Source: Candidatus Aminicenantota bacterium
GTDB lineage: Bacteria > Acidobacteriota > Aminicenantia > Aminicenantales > Saccharicenantaceae
Length of the DNA stretch: 64,000 nt
Assembly (NCBI GenBank): GCA_014360015.1
Contig: JACIYJ010000005.1
Span: forward strand, 62,001-126,000
Reading direction: 5' to 3'
The notes under the pieces are model-generated. The model had not been told where the DNA came from, ran no database searches, and worked only from the letters and a program-made list of their open reading frames with translations. A program made the translations under genes and the position numbers. Shown in pieces: positions 8,245 to 19,300 of this stretch; the stretch's first letter is position 1; the number at the start of each line of letters is the position of its first letter.

Positions 8245-11200
8245 TCAGCTTTTATTTCGGCTGAAATAATAGTAGAAAATAGGAATGACCAGGAAGATGA
8301 ATAAAGCTGAGGTAGTCAGGCCACCAAGAGTGGCCAGAGCTAAGGTTGACCAGATCTGTCTCTGTCCACTGTCGAGTTGAATCAAGAGTAAAGGCAGAAG
8401 GCCAAAGACTGTGGTGGAAGTGGTCATGAACACTGGCCGGATTCTTTCTTTTGTTCCTTTGATCACGGCCTCAGCTAACTTTAGCCCGGAAGTTTTTCGG
8501 GTGAGGTTGATATGGTCTACCAGGATGATGGCGTTATTGACCACGATTCCGGCCAGCAAAATCAAACCGATGTAGGCTGAAGAATCAAAAGGATAGCCGG
8601 CGATAACAAAGGCCAGAAAAACCCCGACTAAGGACAGAGGAACCGCCATCATGATGATGAACGGCTGGATAAAAGATTCATAAAGGGAAGCCAGAATCAT
8701 GAAAATTATGACCAGCGCCGCTATCAGCCCAAACTTCAGCTGAGCTTTCTCTTTGGTGGTCATCATAAACCCGTACTCCATAGAAGCCGAAAAACCTGGC
8801 GGCAGACTGAGAGTCGAATAGATGGCTTTTCTGTAATTTTCAGCGGCTTTGTACGGTCCTTTAAATTCCCACATCACTGTCATCTGGAACTTCTGATTTT
8901 CCCGATAAATCGACCCGGGAATTTCCTTTTCTTCAACCGAGACCAGATCTTTTATCCTGAGATGTTCGCCCGAAGGTGTTACTAAAAGTGCTTCCTGGAG
9001 CCTGGCTAAATCCATGTTCTCGGCTTCAGGAAATTTGATGTCTATGGATCTTTCTTTACCTTCGATTACCGCCTGCAGTGGAACTCCAAATGTGCCGCGG
9101 AGAAGACTCTGGAGCTGGTAGAAAAGATAGTTGGGATCAAGGTTGTATTTAGCCAGAGCTTCCTGTTTGATTTTGAGGATGTACTCGGTCGAAGAAATGT
9201 CACCCCAGTAATACTGTCCGGTGATTGATTTAATTTCACCAACTCTGGGATTTTTCCTCAGTCTGATTTCCAGGTCAGAAGCAATATCCTGAAGCTTTTT
9301 CAGGTTGTAGCCATATATTCTTATGTATGAATCCAGATACCGGCCAGCGCTCATCGAAGAAGTGTACCCTTGGGGGTCGAACCCATAAATACCAATGCTG
9401 ACGCCAGCAAAGTTGGTGGCTAATCTTATCAACTCGTCCTTGAGAATATAGGGATGAGCAGAGCGCTCCACTTGAAGCGGGAAAGTTATATTTATATAAC
9501 CGCGTTCCCGGAAAACTTGAGCATTGATAGTTTTTTCGCAGGGATAAGCTAAGGCTTTCTCTTCAAATTTTCTGATGAGTTCATCTGTGGCTTCAATTCT
9601 GGTTCCGGTTGGCATGCTCACATAGACTGACAGTCGGTCTCTTGAATACCAGCGGAAGAATTCACCGATGACCACATTTTTCTTGAAGAGTTTGTAACTA
9701 CCATAACAGATGAGAAGGACAATCAACAGAATTTCTATAGGATGTTTCAGGCTGAAAGATAACACTTTTTCAAAAAAGGCAAAAGGCCGGCTCTTTTCTT
9801 TTTTGGTTCTCAAAAAGAGCAATTTCGGGCTCAGGGCCGGAATTAAGGAGAAGGACACTAAGAGAGAAGTGGTCAAAGCTATGGACATGACAATTCCCAG
9901 AGGCAGATAGTAAATCCGCAGTCTTCCCTGGAAAAATGGAAAGCAAAAGAAAACTCCGATGGTGGTTAGAGTTGAAGCCAGGACCGGCATAATGACTTCT
10001 CTGGCTCCACGCCGGGCGGCTTCTTTTGGCTCCAGTCCGTACTCCCTGAGCCTCAGAATATTTTCGAAGACCACAATAGAATTATCGACAAACATCCCGA
10101 AACCCAGGGCTAAGGCACCAAGGGTCAGCATATTCAGGGAAATCTTAAAAAGATAGATGAAGTTGAAGGAAATGATAGCAGAAAAAGCCACTGAAGACAG
10201 GATAAGCAACGACGGGGCCAGCCGGCGGATGATGATAAAAATCATCAGAAAAATCAAAAAAGTAATGGTAGCTGCCAGCAGATAAAGATGATTTAGATTG
10301 CGAATGATTTCCTGGCTTTCATCGTCCACCACCCGGAAAATCAAGTCGCGGGGCAGGTTCTTTTTGACTGTTTCCAGACGGCTCTTAACTTCACGGGCGA
10401 CTTTAAGTGTATTTTTACCTTTTTCTTTGAGAACTCTCAGCATTATGGTTGGCTGGCCGTTTATCCGGTTCAGATGGTAAACATCGGCATATTCTAAACT
10501 GACCTTAGCTACGTCCTTTACCTTAATCGGGACACTGCCTTGATGGCTGACAATAATTTCATCTATATCTTTAAGATTCTTCGGTGAAGTAGCCACCCGC
10601 AAAAGGTACTCTTCATTTCCTTTTTGAACTCTGGCTGAAGGATAAACTGCCAGGACCTGGCTTACAGCTGAAACCACCATATAGGGATGGAGACCAAGCT
10701 CCTTAAGCTTTTTTTGGTCAAGGGTAATCCGGACATTAAGGTCTGAACCGCCGCTAACTTCAACCTTAGCCACTCCATTGATAGCCCCGAGACTGTTCTC
10801 CAGCTTATCCTTGACCAGTTCGCGCAAAGTCTGGAGGGGGTAATTGCCTGAGATGGTATAGGTCAGGAATGGTCGAACCCGGAAATCTTCAGGAACATAT
10901 GGTTCGACTGTGGGTCTGACACCATAGGGAAGCTTAGGCAGAGAACGAGCCAGAGCTTCTCTTAAGGCCAAGTTGGCGAACTCTAAGTTTATCTTTGGGT
11001 CAAACTCTATGGTCAGGCGAGAGGTGCCGATTTCTGAAGTGGAAGTGATTTTTCGCACACCTTTAACTGAAAGCGCTGCTTCTTCCAGCACTGAAGTGAC
11101 CTGAGTTTGCATCACTTCAGGCGAAGTTCCAGGCCAGGTAGCCACTACATCAACCTGGGGAAATTCTTCCTGGGGAGCCAGCTCCAAAGGAATGTGAAAA

Positions 11201-11277
11201 AGGGAATAAACTCCCAGAGCCAGAAGGGCCAAGTAAATCATCAAAATGGCTATCGGACGGTCAATGAAGAATCTCAT
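8245..11277 (-). CDS. RND efflux permease, second subunit
   Basis: A 1010-residue AcrB/MexB-type (HAE1) inner-membrane pump. It has TM1 at the N-terminus, a large periplasmic loop, TM2-6, a second loop and TM8-12, with the internal repeat of the family. The conserved TM4 block GALALGFGMFVDNSIVVFENI is present, but where drug pumps such as AcrB have two adjacent Asp this one has a single Asp in that segment. It follows the other permease by 5 bases. Together with the adaptor it forms an operon. The substrate cannot be inferred. Confidence 0.92.
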   Translation of the reverse strand: MRFFIDRPIAILMIYLALLALGVYSLFHIPLELAPQEEFPQVDVVATWPGTSPEVMQTQVTSVLEEAALSVKGVRKITSTSEIGTSRLTIEFDPKINLEFANLALREALARSLPKLPYGVRPTVEPYVPEDFRVRPFLTYTISGNYPLQTLRELVKDKLENSLGAINGVAKVEVSGGSDLNVRITLDQKKLKELGLHPYMVVSAVSQVLAVYPSARVQKGNEEYLLRVATSPKNLKDIDEIIVSHQGSVPIKVKDVAKVSLEYADVYHLNRINGQPTIMLRVLKEKGKNTLKVAREVKSRLETVKKNLPRDLIFRVVDDESQEIIRNLNHLYLLAATITFLIFLMIFIIIRRLAPSLLILSSVAFSAIISFNFIYLFKISLNMLTLGALALGFGMFVDNSIVVFENILRLREYGLEPKEAARRGAREVIMPVLASTLTTIGVFFCFPFFQGRLRIYYLPLGIVMSIALTTSLLVSFSLIPALSPKLLFLRTKKEKSRPFAFFEKVLSFSLKHPIEILLIVLLICYGSYKLFKKNVVIGEFFRWYSRDRLSVYVSMPTGTRIEATDELIRKFEEKALAYPCEKTINAQVFRERGYINITFPLQVERSAHPYILKDELIRLATNFAGVSIGIYGFDPQGYTSSMSAGRYLDSYIRIYGYNLKKLQDIASDLEIRLRKNPRVGEIKSITGQYYWGDISSTEYILKIKQEALAKYNLDPNYLFYQLQSLLRGTFGVPLQAVIEGKERSIDIKFPEAENMDLARLQEALLVTPSGEHLRIKDLVSVEEKEIPGSIYRENQKFQMTVMWEFKGPYKAAENYRKAIYSTLSLPPGFSASMEYGFMMTTKEKAQLKFGLIAALVIIFMILASLYESFIQPFIIMMAVPLSLVGVFLAFVIAGYPFDSSAYIGLILLAGIVVNNAIILVDHINLTRKTSGLKLAEAVIKGTKERIRPVFMTTSTTVFGLLPLLLIQLDSGQRQIWSTLALATLGGLTTSALFIFLVIPIFYYYFSRNKS

Positions 11278-11282
11278 CGCAG

Positions 11283-14200
11283 TTAATCAAGCCTGAGTTG
11301 TTTTTTTCTCCTACTAATTCTGGCTTCGACGAATTCGTAAAGAACCGGGATTAAGATTAAGGTCAGGAAAAGAGAAGAAGTCAGACCACCGATGACCGCT
11401 ATGGCCAGAGGTCTGAGTAGTTCTGCTCCTCGACCAAGGCCAAGAGCCATGGGTATCAGACCGGTAATCGTGCTCATGGTGGACATCATTATTGGCCGCA
11501 GACGAACCCGGCTGCCTTCAACCACTGCCTGTCTCAGGCCCAACCCTTCACGGCGAAGCTGGTTGATGTAATCTATTTCGACTATAGCATTATCAACTAC
11601 CACTCCGATAAGGACTATTACCCCGATAATCGAAATGGCATTGATACTTTGGCCGGTGATGAGTAAAAGGATGATGGTGCCGACCAGACCCATGGGCACG
11701 GTGAACATGATCAGAAAAGGGTGAAGGAGTGATTCAAACTGGGCGGCCATAATCATGTAAATCAGGATTACAGCCATGACAAAAGCCAGGAATAAAGACC
11801 GGAAACTGGCAGTCATTTCTTCTCTTTCCCCGCCAAAAACTATTCGGTAATCTGCAGGCAGATTCAGCTCCTGAATCGAGCGTTGAATGGCTGGGATCAC
11901 CTGGCTGAGTTTTTTTCCCCTGAGGTTAGCCGTGATGACAATCTCCCGTTCTTGATTTTCCCGTCTGATTTCATTCGGGCCTTTGACCAGTTCATAAGAG
12001 ACCAGCTCATGGATCGGGATGAGAGCTTTTTCGTAAGGAAAGAAGGAGTTCAGAACCTGGTCGATCGTTTTTCGCCACCTGGCTTCAAGGATAATCCGGA
12101 CATCATATTTTTTCTCCAGCTCACGGTATTTAGTAGCAACATTGCCTCTGATAGCCTGGACCAGATAGGCGGCTACCTGGTTGGGAGAAAGGTTCGGATA
12201 TTTCTCCAGAGCTTCTTTTTTTATTTTTATCAGAAGCTGGGGCTTGCCCTGCTGCAGGTTGAGGTTAACATCGACGATTCCAGGAATATTTTTAAGCTTT
12301 TCTGAAAAATTCAGGGCAATTTGCCTGAGCTGCTCAATATCCTGTCCTTTAACTTTCAGGCTGACTTCGCCAGAAGTTAAAGCTAAGAACTCACCTAAGG
12401 TAGTTTGCTCCCGACTGACTGAGTACTTGAGCTCCGAAATAGTGGCTAAAAACTTTCTGGTTTCAGCCATCATTTTTTCCAGATGGCACGAATGTTTTAC
12501 TTCCACAGAAATTTCAGCTGAATTGACGGAAACATCAGGTCGGATAAATTCACTTCCTGAAACAATCCCGACTTGAGAAAAGATTCTCTGACATTCAGGC
12601 TGTTGCCTCAGCCACTTTTCCAGAGTGGAGACGATTCCTTCGGTTTGTTCAAAAGAATATTCGACCGGAGTTTTCAGGTTAATGTTGAAAGTTGAGGTCT
12701 TGAGTGGTGGCATCAGTTCCCGCGGCAGGACTATTCCCAGGCCGAAGATGATTAAAAAGAAAACAACCGATAGGTAAAAGGTCTTCTTTTTGTTGTCGAG
12801 AGACCAGAGCAGGGCCCGGAAGTGTTCGTCCACAAATTTTTGATACCAGTGGTTAAACCAACGGAAAACTGCTTCAAAAATTGGCTTAAATGGTCTGGTC
12901 AGCAGCCTGAAGAATTTAGCAAAAATCCAGTAAAGAGCTCTGGCTACAAGGGTTAGAATAAAAATGATGAGATTAAATAGATTATAAGCCAGAAATTTAA
13001 AACCATACCAGGAATATAAAAGAAGATTCTTTTTTCTGGTCTCAGATAGAATTTTCGTGAAGGTTAACAAATTGAAGCGAAAGCCGATTTTATCAGTTGA
13101 TGGCAGTTCTATTGTCCTTGAAGCCAGCATCGGCAGAAGAGTCACAGAAACCAACAGAGCGGAAACAAGAGTGTAGGTTACGGTTAAAGCTGTATCTTTA
13201 AAGAGTTGTCCGGCCACGCCCTGAACATAAATCACCGGTAGGAAGACCACGATAGTGGTTAAAACAGAAGCAGCCACGGCGTTGATCACTTCCTTAGTGC
13301 CTATCTCAGCTGCCACTTTAAGCGGTTTGCCCAGTTGACGATGACGAAAAATACTTTCTGAAACCACTACCGCGGTGTCGTCGAGCATGCCTACCCCGAG
13401 AGCCAATCCGCCTAAGGACATTAGGTTCAGGGTGATGTTTTTCAAAAAAAGCAGATTAAAAACACCGATGATGGAAATCGGAATTACCGTGGCTATTATC
13501 AGGGGAGATTTCCATTCCTGGAGGAAGATGAGCAGTGTCAGAAAAGCCAAGATGGCTCCTTCAATAATTTCTTCCTTGGTTGTATCGATGGCTTCCTGAA
13601 TGTATTTAGCCTGTTCGGAGATGATTTCCAGGTTTATTTCTGGATTTTCTTTTTTTATCTGTTCAATAACCTGTTTAGCCAGTTGGGTGACTTTAACAGT
13701 GTTGGCTCCATATTCTTTGCGCACCAGAAGGCCAATACTTTCCTGTCCATTGAGTCTGGTGGTGCCCTCGCGTTCTTTGATGGTGTCAAGCACCCGGCCA
13801 ATATGTTTTAAAAGAATTACTCCGCCGTCGCTGGTAAATTTAATCGGGATGTTTTCAATTTCTTTAACATTTTCAAATTCACCAGCAATCCGCAGCGAAT
13901 AAACGAACCTTCCTTTCCTGATAGTCCCACCCTGAAGACTGCGGTTAAAGGCAGCGATTTTCTGGCCAACTTCTTCTATTTGAAGTCCGTAATTGGCTAA
14001 TTTCTCCGGCTCGACTTCCACTTGGATTTCTCTTTCTACTCCGCCAGTAATCTCCACCGCCGCAATGCCTTCAACCTGTTCCAGTCTGGGCTTGATCAAC
14101 TCTTCGGCCAGCTCTTTTAACTCTAAGAGCCTTCTTTCACCCGTTAAGGCCAGGGTCATAATCGGTTGGCTCTGCGGGTCAAGGGCAATGATTACCGGTT

Positions 14201-14573
14201 TATCCACGCCCTCAGGCAGGAAGTCCCGGGCTGAGTCCAGCCTTTCCCTGGTATGAAGCAAGGCAAAGTCCATATCAGTGCCCCAGGAAAATTCCAGAGT
14301 AATGAAGGAAAAACCTTCCTTGGAAATGGATTCCACTCGGCGTAGACCCGGTATTCGGCTGACCGAAGTCTCTAAGGGCACGGTGACTAAAGCTTCCACT
14401 TCTTCTGGGGCTACGCCTGGATATTGAGTTACTATAGATAACCGTGGATAGCTGATGGAGGGCAAAAGGTCAACGCTGAGCTGACTCAGTGAAACCACTC
14501 CTAAGAGAATGATGGCGATGTAAAACATCAGGGTGGTTACGGGACGGTCAATGGAAAACTTAGCTAAGTTCAT
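11283..14573 (-). CDS. RND efflux permease, first subunit
   Basis: A 1096-residue AcrB-type pump, about 70-90 residues longer than usual. The N-terminal FSIDRPVTTLM, the TM4 block GGLALGVGMLDDTAVVVSES with an Asp pair, and the C-terminal GVVVDNAIVEIDYINQLR are all recognisable. The extra length lies between TM6 and TM7 (roughly residues 498-590) and is hydrophobic and basic, possibly adding one or two membrane helices. With a different permease next door the pump is probably a heteromultimer, like MdtBC. It lies 24 bases downstream of the adaptor gene. Confidence 0.92.
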   Translation of the reverse strand: MNLAKFSIDRPVTTLMFYIAIILLGVVSLSQLSVDLLPSISYPRLSIVTQYPGVAPEEVEALVTVPLETSVSRIPGLRRVESISKEGFSFITLEFSWGTDMDFALLHTRERLDSARDFLPEGVDKPVIIALDPQSQPIMTLALTGERRLLELKELAEELIKPRLEQVEGIAAVEITGGVEREIQVEVEPEKLANYGLQIEEVGQKIAAFNRSLQGGTIRKGRFVYSLRIAGEFENVKEIENIPIKFTSDGGVILLKHIGRVLDTIKEREGTTRLNGQESIGLLVRKEYGANTVKVTQLAKQVIEQIKKENPEINLEIISEQAKYIQEAIDTTKEEIIEGAILAFLTLLIFLQEWKSPLIIATVIPISIIGVFNLLFLKNITLNLMSLGGLALGVGMLDDTAVVVSESIFRHRQLGKPLKVAAEIGTKEVINAVAASVLTTIVVFLPVIYVQGVAGQLFKDTALTVTYTLVSALLVSVTLLPMLASRTIELPSTDKIGFRFNLLTFTKILSETRKKNLLLYSWYGFKFLAYNLFNLIIFILTLVARALYWIFAKFFRLLTRPFKPIFEAVFRWFNHWYQKFVDEHFRALLWSLDNKKKTFYLSVVFFLIIFGLGIVLPRELMPPLKTSTFNINLKTPVEYSFEQTEGIVSTLEKWLRQQPECQRIFSQVGIVSGSEFIRPDVSVNSAEISVEVKHSCHLEKMMAETRKFLATISELKYSVSREQTTLGEFLALTSGEVSLKVKGQDIEQLRQIALNFSEKLKNIPGIVDVNLNLQQGKPQLLIKIKKEALEKYPNLSPNQVAAYLVQAIRGNVATKYRELEKKYDVRIILEARWRKTIDQVLNSFFPYEKALIPIHELVSYELVKGPNEIRRENQEREIVITANLRGKKLSQVIPAIQRSIQELNLPADYRIVFGGEREEMTASFRSLFLAFVMAVILIYMIMAAQFESLLHPFLIMFTVPMGLVGTIILLLITGQSINAISIIGVIVLIGVVVDNAIVEIDYINQLRREGLGLRQAVVEGSRVRLRPIMMSTMSTITGLIPMALGLGRGAELLRPLAIAVIGGLTSSLFLTLILIPVLYEFVEARISRRKKQLRLD

Positions 14574-14597
14574 TTCAGGTTCCTCGACTGTCAGACC

Positions 14598-15854
14598 TCA
14601 TTCAATTACCCGAACTGGGGAGTCATGAGCTAAAGTCATATGTCCTTCCACAATGACCAGTTCACCTTCTTTAACTCCATCCAGAACTTCAACAAACTGT
14701 TCATTTTCCTGTCCGATCTGAATGTATCTCCACTTGGCCAGACCATTTTCCACAACAAAAACTAAGGGCCGGCCTCCTCTGACCAGCACTGCTTCCTGAG
14801 GCACCAGAAGGCGTTTAGGAAAAATCTCAGAGACGATTTCTACTTCAGCATGCATTCCAGGCTTGATTTCTTCAGCCGGGTTGTCGAGGTTGATGAAAAC
14901 GCTGCAGGTTTTGTCAGTTGGACTGACGAGGGGACTTATGGCCGTGACCTTGCCTTTAAAAACTCTACCGGGATAAGCACTGAAGCGGACATCAGCCTCG
15001 CGACCTTCTCTTATCTTGCCAACTTCTGTTTCCAGAACTTTGGCTTCGATTTTTACCTGGCTGACATTCACTAAAGTGAACAAATCGCGGCCAGCTTCGA
15101 TGGTTTCCCCAGGAGCAACTTTAATCTGAGTTATTATCCCGGAAAATGGGGCAATAATTCTGGTTTTTTCCAGTTCCATCCGAGCAATTTTGACGCTAAC
15201 TTCAGCCTGGGTCAGACCCTTAGATGAAGCAATTATTTCATCGCGTTTAAGGCCGCTACTGATCTGAGCCAGCTCAAATTCGCGGCGGGCTTTTTCCAGT
15301 TCTTTCTGAGTGATTAAACCTTCTTTGAAGGCTTTTTCGGCCCTGGTCAGGGCTTCTTGCGCCTTTTTCAGGTTGAGAGCCTCTTCAGTGCTTTCGTTGG
15401 CTTCAGGCTGCTGAAAAAGCCGGTCCAGCAGAAGCTCTGAAAGCGCCTTCAAACGGGCGGCCTCTTCCTGCTCCAGCTTGAGCCTGTAAGGGAGGTCATC
15501 GAGTTCAGCTAAAAGTTCACCGGTGCCAACGTGCTTTCCTTCCTGAACATAAAGTTTTTTCAAAACCCCTTTGACTTCAGCCTTGAGCGTGACTTTTCTC
15601 TCAGTGTAGACTTCTCCAGGCGATTTTATCCTTTTTTCTAAATCCTGAATTCTGGCTATAGCCACCTTAACGGGGAGAGGAGCTGAAGTCTTACTTTCAG
15701 TCTGGGCTTGACTGGCTGTTGATGTTTCGGTTGAACCAGATTTTTCCTGCCCTTTCTTCTTATAAAGCCAGAAGCCGGCAATGGCCAGAATAATCACGAT
15801 AATGATGACCAGGATGGTTATCCTGAGCTTTCGGGAGTTGTTCATTTTACCCAC
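14598..15854 (-). CDS. RND periplasmic adaptor (membrane fusion protein)
   Basis: A 418-residue HlyD/AcrA-type adaptor joining the inner-membrane pump to an outer-membrane channel. An N-terminal membrane anchor (about residues 10-30) is followed by a low-complexity Ser/Thr linker, a lipoyl half-motif near residues 88-110, an alpha-helical hairpin (about 125-200), the second lipoyl half (IIAPFSGIITQIKVAPGETI, near 225-245), then beta-barrel and membrane-proximal domains. It is the first gene of the efflux operon. No TolC-type gene is nearby, so the channel must be encoded elsewhere. Confidence 0.92.
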   Translation of the reverse strand: MGKMNNSRKLRITILVIIIVIILAIAGFWLYKKKGQEKSGSTETSTASQAQTESKTSAPLPVKVAIARIQDLEKRIKSPGEVYTERKVTLKAEVKGVLKKLYVQEGKHVGTGELLAELDDLPYRLKLEQEEAARLKALSELLLDRLFQQPEANESTEEALNLKKAQEALTRAEKAFKEGLITQKELEKARREFELAQISSGLKRDEIIASSKGLTQAEVSVKIARMELEKTRIIAPFSGIITQIKVAPGETIEAGRDLFTLVNVSQVKIEAKVLETEVGKIREGREADVRFSAYPGRVFKGKVTAISPLVSPTDKTCSVFINLDNPAEEIKPGMHAEVEIVSEIFPKRLLVPQEAVLVRGGRPLVFVVENGLAKWRYIQIGQENEQFVEVLDGVKEGELVIVEGHMTLAHDSPVRVIE

Positions 15855-15873
15855 CTAAGCCTCATTTCTTATA

Positions 15874-15902
15874 TTCATAAATAAAACGACGAAAAAAGTC
15901 AA
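15874..15902 (-). promoter_or_regulatory. Possible promoter of the RND operon
   Basis: On the minus strand, TTGACT (15902-15897) is followed after 17 bases by TATGAA (15879-15874). This lies 20 bases before the adaptor start codon. The -10 element matches only 4 of 6 positions. Confidence 0.35.
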
Positions 15903-16363
15903 AAAATTTATCATTCTGAAAAAAATTTATTTGCCGGTGTTTTTGAGAAATAATTGACAACGACCTTATTTTTTATTTTCCCAAGGTTCCAGGATAAGTA
16001 TTCGGTTTATTTTCGGAGTTCCACCGATAAAGAAAAATTCAAAATGTTTTCTATCATCGCCTAGCAAAATCCGGAGACAGAATTTCTATGGATGAAGATT
16101 CAAACAAGAAGTTTCGGGGAAAATTATAAATGCCATTCAATTTATGAAAAGTGAAGATTTTTCTGCTTATAATAGATATAATAGGATTTACTGTCAGGGT
16201 CAAAAACTTTTAAAATCCACGATGACAGGAGGCCTTAAAGCTGAAGACAAAAAATTGATTGAATCTATTTTGTTTTACATTTAGTTTAATATAATAAATA
16301 ATGCTTAACTGATCTTAATTCTATCCTGCAGAAAATTTACAGAGATAAGGAAGGTAGGTAACG
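15903..16363. other. AT-rich intergenic region between divergent units
   Basis: Together with the RND promoter the gap is about 509 bases. It holds a TTGACA at about 15956 and a TATAAT at 16290-16295 that could serve the plus-strand surface protein, though neither has a well-spaced partner. A short open frame (16144-16284) is listed separately. No repeat or RNA gene was recognised. Confidence 0.4.
16144..16284 (+). CDS. Small open frame of 46 codons, unknown
   Basis: An ATG-initiated frame encodes about 46 residues with protein-like composition (a Tyr/Arg-rich start, then LKAEDKKLIESILFYI). The frame stays open upstream to 16096 without another start. No ribosome site precedes the ATG, so it may be a small protein or the tail of a decayed gene. 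I recognise no family. Confidence 0.25.
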   Translation: MKSEDFSAYNRYNRIYCQGQKLLKSTMTGGLKAEDKKLIESILFYI

Positions 16364-19300
16364 ATGTCAGAAAGATTTAAAAAACTCGTGAAAGGGAAAT
16401 TGGGTATTATCTGCATGTTGGTTCTTTCTGGGCCTGTCATTGTAGGATTGAACTTTATTCTGAACCGGGAAAAGAGTGAGGTAAAACCTCAAAAAATTTG
16501 TTTCAGTGAAAAACCTGGGTTGAATCTGGCGAAAGTTTCTCTGCCTTTTATTCCCAATGAAGGGCAATGGGATAGTCAAATCAAGTTCCGGGCCGATCTA
16601 TTTTCTGGTGCTTTCTTTGTTACCGGTAATGAGCTGGTATATTCATTAGTTAAGGCAGATGAGAAGGATAATGCAGTTAAAGCGAAAATAGTTTTAGAGA
16701 CAGATAGTTCCGACTTTGGCACCCCAGATAACAGGTTTAGACAGGTAACATTCAAAGAGACTTTCTTGAGTAACGATGGAAAAACGATAACTTTCTTTCC
16801 GCAAGGTGAAGAAAAAGCCATAACCAGAGTTGCCTATTTCAAAGGGAATGGGGCTGAGCTCTGGCGAAGCCATCTTTCCAGCTATAATTCTGTGACGCTT
16901 GGCAGGATTTATCCGGGGGTTGAAGTTCAGCTCAGGGCTTCAGCCAGGAATGTGGAAAAACTGTTTTATCTAAAGCCGGGGACAAGGGTTGAGGATATAA
17001 GGATTAGAGTAGATGGCGTCAAGTCCATTGACATAAGCCCGGAAGGTGAGCTTGTCCTTAAGACAGAAATAGGCAATCTGGCGATGATGAAGCCATTAGC
17101 CTATCAAGAAATTGACTGCCGAAAAGAATATGTTGAGGTTGCCTATGAACTAAAAGGCCAGAATGAATATGGATTTAAAATACTCGAGCCCTACAATCCA
17201 GAAGCTACTCTGGTTATAGACCCCGCTCTTAGCACCCTTTCTGCTTCAACTTTCATCGGCGGAAAGGGCAATGATCGTGGGTTTTGTATTGCCCTGGATA
17301 ATGCCGGGAACGTTTTTGTCGCCGGATATACTCTATCTTCGTCTTCTGATTACCCGACCACTTCAGGGGCTTACGATACCACCTATAATGGGGGCTACGA
17401 CGTTTTTGTCTCAAAACTTTCCAGTTCCTTAGATTCTCTTGAAGCTTCCACCTACATCGGAGGTAAGGGCACCGATTACCTCTATTCCCTGGTTCTGGAT
17501 AGCTTCGGGAATGTCTATCTCGCAGGAATTACCAACTCTTCTGATTTTCCAACCACCCCGGGAGCTTATCATCAGTCTTATAACGGCGGAGATTATGATG
17601 CCTTCATAGTTAAACTTTCATCTGACCTGAGCAGTTTACTGGCTTCCACCTATTTTGGAGGAAGTGGAGTCGACTATGGGGTAGCCATTACCCTGGATAA
17701 TTCATGGAATTTATACATCACCGGGATGACCAGCTCCTCCAATTTCCCGATTACCTCTGGTGCCTTTGATACCTCTTATGGTGGTAGGTACGACGTTTTT
17801 GTAGCCAAGCTTTCAAACTCCCTGGATTCTCTCTTAGCTTCTACTTTTATCGGTGGAAGCGATTATGAGATTGGCTCCTCTATTGTTGTGGATAATTCTG
17901 GAAATGTTTATATTGGCGGGCGGACTAAGTCCAGCAATTTCCCGACTACCTCTGGTGCTTATGATACCACTTATAATGGCGATTATGATGTCTTCATCTC
18001 CAAGCTCAACGGATCTCTGGACAGCCTGTTAGCTTCAACCTATATAGGAGGGAGTGGACCAGATTATGGTTACATGATAGCTGTTGATAACTCCGGGAAT
18101 GTCTATGTTACTGGCTACACTCTGTCTTCAGATTATCCAACCACTGATGGTGCTTATGATACTTCCCATAATGGCAGCTATGATGTTTTTATCTCGAGAC
18201 TTTCAGGCTCGCTGGGCACTCTTTTAGCTTCGACTTATTTCGGTGGAACTGATGATGACCGTAGCCGCTCAATCGCTCTTGATGTATATGGTAATGTCTA
18301 CGTTGCCGGATGGACAAAATCTTCGGATTTCCCAAATACGTCCGGGGCTTATGACCGCTCCCAGAATGGCAGCTGGGATGTTTTTGTCTCAAAGCTTTCA
18401 GCTAACCTAAGTACGGTTTTTTCATCAACCTTTGTCGGCGGGGTAAGCGATGATTTAGCCTATGCCCTGGCAGTGGATGGTTCTGGCAATGTTTATGTCA
18501 CAGGCTATACGCTGTCTTCTGGCTTTCCGACAACAGAAGGAATCTATGATAAGACCATCGATGGGACCGATGTCTTCGTCCTGAAATTCAGTGCCGTAAA
18601 TCAATATTTACTGACTGTTAACCGTTCGGGCAACGGCTCAGGTAAGGTGACCAGCGCTGATGGCGGGATAAACTGCGGAACAGATTGTTCGCAGATCTAT
18701 GATAATGGGACAGTGGTTAAGCTCACAGCTATCCCTGATGCTGATTCTGTTTTTGCCGGTTGGAGTGGTGATGTGGTTAGTGCTGATAACCCGCTTACTC
18801 TGACCGTAGATTCAGACAAAAACATTACCGCTAAATTTGTGCCCAATGACCTGAATTTTACTCTGACTGTGATCAAGTCCGGTCCTGGCAATGGTACTGT
18901 GACCAGTGAGGATGGTGGTATCAATTGTGGTTCTGATTGCTCTGAAATTTACCCGGCGGGGACAGTGGTTAAGCTAACAGCCATTCCTGATGAAAATTCA
19001 GGCTTTGATAGTTGGACCGGCGATATCAGCGGAACCAATCCTACTATTTCAGTGGCTATGGATTCAGATAAGACAGTCATCGCTGTTTTCGGGCCCACGC
19101 CACTTCCCGACCTAACCGGACAGTGGCATGACTTCCAAGTTTTCAGGTTTATGGGAAGAACCACCATTTTGAGGGCTTTTCTCCGCTTGAACAATATTGG
19201 AGAAGCTGAGGCCACCAATGGCTTTAAAATTTCTTATTATCTATCAGCTGATGGCCAGAGTCTTGATACCTTGCTCAATTCGCGGACGATTACGCTCAAT

